The notes beneath the pieces were generated by a model that saw only the letters and a list, made by a program, of their open reading frames with translations, did not search any database and was not told the origin of the DNA. Positions 6,413-9,176 of a stretch of 9,176 nucleotides of DNA are shown here, piece after piece. The stretch comes from an uncultured Porphyromonadaceae bacterium. Lineage in GTDB: Bacteria; Bacteroidota; Bacteroidia; Bacteroidales; Muribaculaceae. Position 1 is the stretch's first letter; every line of letters begins with the position of its first letter. The stretch spans positions 1-9,176 of the forward strand of contig USKE01000074.1 of assembly GCA_900555165.1 (NCBI GenBank). The letters are read 5' to 3'. The translations under genes and the position numbers were made by a program.

Positions 6413-7806
6413 GCCGGTTCCGCGGCGGCGACATCAACGGTGGACGCGCCGGCTCCGCAGTCATCACCGGCTTCGGCGAGGTGTTCGGCCGCAAAGTGGC
6501 CGTCTACGCGCAGGACTTCTCCGTCAAAGGCGGCACGCTTGGCGTGGCCGAAGGCCGCAAGATCTGCCATCTGATGGACAAGGCGCTCGACCTCAAGGTG
6601 CCGATCATCGCGCTCATCGACTCCGGTGGCGCGCGCATCCAGGAGGGTGTGGCCGCGCTGACCGAATACGGCCACCTGTTCCGCAAAACCTGCGACGCCA
6701 GCGGTTTCGTGCCGCAGCTATCGCTGATCCTCGGCCCCTGCGCCGGCGGCGCCGTCTACTGCCCGGCCCTGACCGACCTGATCATCATGACCCGCGAGAA
6801 TTCCAACATGTTCGTCACCGGTCCCGACGTGGTCAAAGCGGCCACCGGCGAAGTGATCAGCATGGACGATCTGGGCGGCGGCTACGTGCACAACGCCACG
6901 TCCGGCGTGGCCCACTACCTCGGCGAGGACGAGGCGGACGCGATCGACTACGCGCGTACCGTGCTCGCCTATCTGCCGTCCAACTCCGACCAGCAGCCGC
7001 CGGTCTACGCGTACGCGGCCACCCGCGCCGACCGTGACGTGGCCAAACGCCTCGCCACCCTCGTGCCGGACAACGACCGCCAGCCGTACGACGTGCTCGA
7101 CGTGATCCGCTGCATCGTGGACTACGGTGAATTCGTGCAGGTGCACGAACTGTTCGCCGCTTCAGCGGTGGTCGGCTTCGCCTGCGTCGACGGCCATCCC
7201 GTCGGCATCGTGGCCAACCAGCCGAACGTCAACGCCGGCATTCTCGACGTCGACTCATCCGAAAAAGTGGCGCGATTCGTGCGCTTGTGCGACGCGTTCA
7301 ACCTGCCGGTCGTCACCTTGGTGGACACCCCGGGCTACAAGCCAGGCGCCGAACAGGAACATGCGGGCATCATCCGCCGTGGCGCGAAGGTCATCTACGC
7401 CTACGCCAACGCGCAGGTGCCGCTCGTCACCATCATCCTGCGCAAGGCCTTCGGCGGCGCATACATCGTGATGGGCTCCAAATCCATTGGCGCGGACATG
7501 AACTTCGCCTGGCCATCCAGCCAGATTGCGGTGCTCGGCGCGGCCGGCGCGGTCAACATCATCCACCGCAAGGACCTGCAGAAAGCCAAAGACAACGGCA
7601 AGGACGTCGAAGCGCTGCGCGCCAAGTACATCGCCGACTACGAACGCACCACCGTCAACGCGAACCTTTCGCTGGAAATGGGCGAGATCGACGCCATGAT
7701 CGACCCCGAACAGACACGCGAGACCATCATCGAATCGCTCCGCCTGCTCGCCAGCAAGAAACGCGTGCGCCGAACCAGCAAACACCACGGCAACCAGCCG
7801 CTGTGA
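6391..7806 (+). CDS. accD: biotin-dependent acyl-CoA carboxylase, carboxyltransferase beta subunit, N-terminus missing
   Basis: About 470 residues of a carboxyltransferase, ending with RRTSKHHGNQPL at the TGA 7804-7806, read as the AccD/PccB-type beta chain found in Bifidobacterium. This subunit moves carboxyl from biotin to acetyl- or propionyl-CoA, giving malonyl- or methylmalonyl-CoA. Both halves of the crotonase-like fold are present. The first oxyanion-hole motif GGARIQEG is at 6625-6648, with GPCAGGAVY at 6733-6759; the second, AFGGAY, is at 7447-7464. The residue after AFGGAY is Ile (7465-7467). Propionyl-specific PccB proteins have Asp here, while acetyl-accepting ones have a hydrophobic residue, so acetyl-CoA is a likely main substrate. 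Full-length relatives are about 530 residues, so about 60 are lost at the join. Adjacent fatty acid synthase supports a malonyl-CoA supply role. Gene family is certain; native start is not in this window. Confidence 0.9.
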   Translation, partial: TGSFEEIGRFRGGDINGGRAGSAVITGFGEVFGRKVAVYAQDFSVKGGTLGVAEGRKICHLMDKALDLKVPIIALIDSGGARIQEGVAALTEYGHLFRKTCDASGFVPQLSLILGPCAGGAVYCPALTDLIIMTRENSNMFVTGPDVVKAATGEVISMDDLGGGYVHNATSGVAHYLGEDEADAIDYARTVLAYLPSNSDQQPPVYAYAATRADRDVAKRLATLVPDNDRQPYDVLDVIRCIVDYGEFVQVHELFAASAVVGFACVDGHPVGIVANQPNVNAGILDVDSSEKVARFVRLCDAFNLPVVTLVDTPGYKPGAEQEHAGIIRRGAKVIYAYANAQVPLVTIILRKAFGGAYIVMGSKSIGADMNFAWPSSQIAVLGAAGAVNIIHRKDLQKAKDNGKDVEALRAKYIADYERTTVNANLSLEMGEIDAMIDPEQTRETIIESLRLLASKKRVRRTSKHHGNQPL

Positions 7807-7880
7807 CGGACGCAACGCGACGCAACCAACGTAAGCAGCCACAACAATCGCAAGAAATTTTGGAACAAGTAAGGAAGATT
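7807..7880 (+). promoter_or_regulatory. accD-fas intergenic gap with a strong Shine-Dalgarno sequence
   Basis: The 74 bases between the carboxylase stop and the synthase start end in AAGGAAG (7871-7877), directly ahead of ATG 7881. This is a good actinobacterial ribosome binding site and fixes the synthase start. A short direct repeat, GACGCAAC, occurs twice near the beginning of the gap. I see no hairpin terminator, so co-transcription of the two genes is likely. Confidence 0.65.
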
Positions 7881-9176
7881 ATGAACACCTTTTTTCTTGA
7901 TCGACTGAACAGCGAGCCCCACGCGCTCGCCTTCGCCGGCCAATCCACCCCGTGGCCGGTGGCGCTCGCCGACCAGAGCGCGAATCCGGCGCTCGACGAG
8001 GCCCTGCACACCCATGCGGCCGCCGCGCAGGCGCTGCTGTATCCGGTGTCCGCCGAGCTGCTCGCCACCACCGGACGCCCGGTCGACCTGTTCGGCTTCG
8101 AACCGAACCCGGCACGTCTGGGCGCCGCAGCCGCGGCTTCCGCCAGCGTTCCCGGCATCGCGCTGACCCAGCTGGGCGCGCTGCTCGACGCCGCCGCACT
8201 CGGCTACAATCCGGCCCAGGCCAAGCCGGTCGCGGTGCTCGGCCACTCCCAGGGCGTGCTTGCCGTGCATATGGTGCAGGCGATCTGCGAAGCCGGTTCC
8301 ATCGACGCAGCCGCAGCCAAGATCGACGAGATTCTTGCGATCGCAACGCTGATCGGCGTCGCCGGCACCCGTCAGGCACGCCAGCTCGGTCTCGCCGCAC
8401 GCCACGGCGAGGCGACCCCGATGCTGTCCGTCAAGGACATCACCCGCGCCCAGGTGGACGCGCTGATCGAACGCGTCGACGTCGCACGTGGCCCGATCGC
8501 CGTGGCCGTCACCAATTCCGCCACGCATTACGTGTTGTCCGGCTATCCGGAGGACCTGGCCGCATTCGGCGTGGAGGTCGCCAAGGAACACAAGCGTCAG
8601 GCCAAGCTGCGCGAAGAGAAGGTGCGTGGCGGCCGCGTGTTCGACCCGACGCTCGAATATCTCGACGTGACCCTGCCGTTCCACAGCCCGCTGATGGCCG
8701 ATGCCGTCTCCCAGGCCGTCGCATGGGCCGAGGCCTGCGGCATCAACGCCGACCATGCCCGTGAGCTCGCCGCCGAAGTGCTGCTCAACCATGTGGATTG
8801 GGCCGCCCGCGTGCGCGCCCTGATGAAGTCCACCGATCCGAGCGCCCTGTGGGTGCTGGACTTCGGTCCGGGCAACACCGTCGGCAAACTGTTCTCCACC
8901 GTGGCCCAGGGTACCGGCGTCGGCGTGGTGGAAGCCTCCACCGTGGCCGACCGTGGCTCGCTCTCCACGCTCGATACCCTGCCGGAGCGCACCCAGAACT
9001 GGACGCGTTTCGCGCCGAGCATCATCCACACGTCCGCCGGAGACAAGGTGCGCACCGCGTTCACCGAACTTACCGGCAAGGCTCCGGTGCTGCTGGCCGG
9101 CATGACCCCGACCACCGTGGAGCCGGAGATCGTGGCGGCGGGCGCCCCCGGCCGCCCCCCGGGCGCCGTTGAGGTT
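7881..9176 (+). CDS. fas: type I fatty acid synthase, N-terminal acyltransferase domain and start of enoyl reductase, truncated
   Basis: An open frame from ATG 7881 runs 432 codons to the window end without a stop. It matches the beginning of the very large (about 3000-residue) actinobacterial type I fatty acid synthase, which builds long acyl chains from acetyl- and malonyl-CoA in the cytoplasm. The acyltransferase nucleophile motif GHSQG is at residues 121-125 (Ser123, codon 8247-8249). The partner histidine is in PFHSPLM (His268, codon 8682-8684). From residue 401, APVLLAGMTPTT begins the FMN-dependent enoyl reductase domain, the second domain in this family. It lies directly downstream of the carboxylase beta subunit that would supply its malonyl-CoA, the typical Bifidobacterium arrangement. 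The final 12 residues (421-432, GAPGRPPGAVEV) do not continue the enoyl reductase, where residues like AANAG would be expected after EIVAA. The authentic sequence therefore probably ends near 9140. Confidence 0.92.
   Translation, partial: MNTFFLDRLNSEPHALAFAGQSTPWPVALADQSANPALDEALHTHAAAAQALLYPVSAELLATTGRPVDLFGFEPNPARLGAAAAASASVPGIALTQLGALLDAAALGYNPAQAKPVAVLGHSQGVLAVHMVQAICEAGSIDAAAAKIDEILAIATLIGVAGTRQARQLGLAARHGEATPMLSVKDITRAQVDALIERVDVARGPIAVAVTNSATHYVLSGYPEDLAAFGVEVAKEHKRQAKLREEKVRGGRVFDPTLEYLDVTLPFHSPLMADAVSQAVAWAEACGINADHARELAAEVLLNHVDWAARVRALMKSTDPSALWVLDFGPGNTVGKLFSTVAQGTGVGVVEASTVADRGSLSTLDTLPERTQNWTRFAPSIIHTSAGDKVRTAFTELTGKAPVLLAGMTPTTVEPEIVAAGAPGRPPGAVEV
9141..9167. repeat. GC-rich inverted repeat in the anomalous 3' tail
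   Basis: GGCGCCC (9141-9147) and GGGCGCC (9161-9167) are perfect 7-base inverted arms around a 13-base loop rich in C. The repeat starts exactly where the synthase reading stops matching its family. It may be an artefact of a further join or low-quality contig end. A terminator role is unlikely, because it lies inside what should be the enoyl reductase coding region and has no T tract. Confidence 0.5.

Noticed and set aside
3574..7806. A genuine 1410-residue SrfB-carboxyltransferase fusion protein starting at GTG 3574
   Set aside because: The start only bridges a frameshift in an older reading from 3191, and the two halves come from different phyla with the carboxylase N-terminus missing.
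7638..9029. 463-codon open frame on the minus strand opposite the fatty acid synthase
   Set aside because: It mirrors the high-GC codon bias of the real plus-strand genes, shows no recognisable domain, and spans the accD end, the gap and the fas start.

Overview
This window looks like two (possibly three) unrelated pieces of DNA joined in one contig, not one continuous genome. Bases 1 to about 6400 read as a high-GC member of the Bacteroidales, most like the gut family Muribaculaceae. The evidence is a Bacteroidetes-type inositol-lipid gene set, TAnnTTTG promoter boxes, weak ribosome binding sites and in-frame ATA isoleucine codons. From about 6400 to 9140 the sequence is a Bifidobacterium-like actinobacterium: the beta subunit of a biotin-dependent acyl-CoA carboxylase, followed by the start of a type I fatty acid synthase. 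This is the usual accD-fas order in Bifidobacterium. The last ~36 bases again do not fit the gene they sit in. A Bacteroidales plus Bifidobacterium mixture suggests a gut metagenome assembly.

Layout. Minus strand, 2826 down to 1: a tight four-gene operon encoding an ATP-grasp ligase, a GtrA-like membrane protein, a CDP-alcohol phosphatidyltransferase with a perfect catalytic motif, and a truncated PAP2/AUR1-like inositol phosphorylceramide synthase. The last two are the expected head-group enzymes for phosphatidylinositol (phosphate) and inositol sphingolipid synthesis. A 364-bp divergent intergenic region (2827-3190) holds one promoter candidate for each direction.

Plus strand, 3191 to about 6400: a large SrfB-family protein with three Hsp70/actin-type nucleotide-binding motifs. 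It is interrupted by an apparent 1-base deletion near 3592-3598. Its C-terminus then runs in frame, through the peptide GSFEEIG, into the carboxylase body (about 6391-7806). The resulting long open frame, SrfB plus carboxyltransferase, is almost certainly an artefact of the join. After a 74-bp gap with a good Shine-Dalgarno sequence, the fatty acid synthase begins at 7881 (acyltransferase domain, then the first residues of the enoyl reductase) and runs off the window.

I found no tRNA, rRNA, CRISPR array, insertion sequence or attachment site. The most useful results are the chimeric join, the srfB frameshift and the inositol-lipid operon with an unexplained ATP-grasp partner. I do not see a convincing new defence or mobile system.
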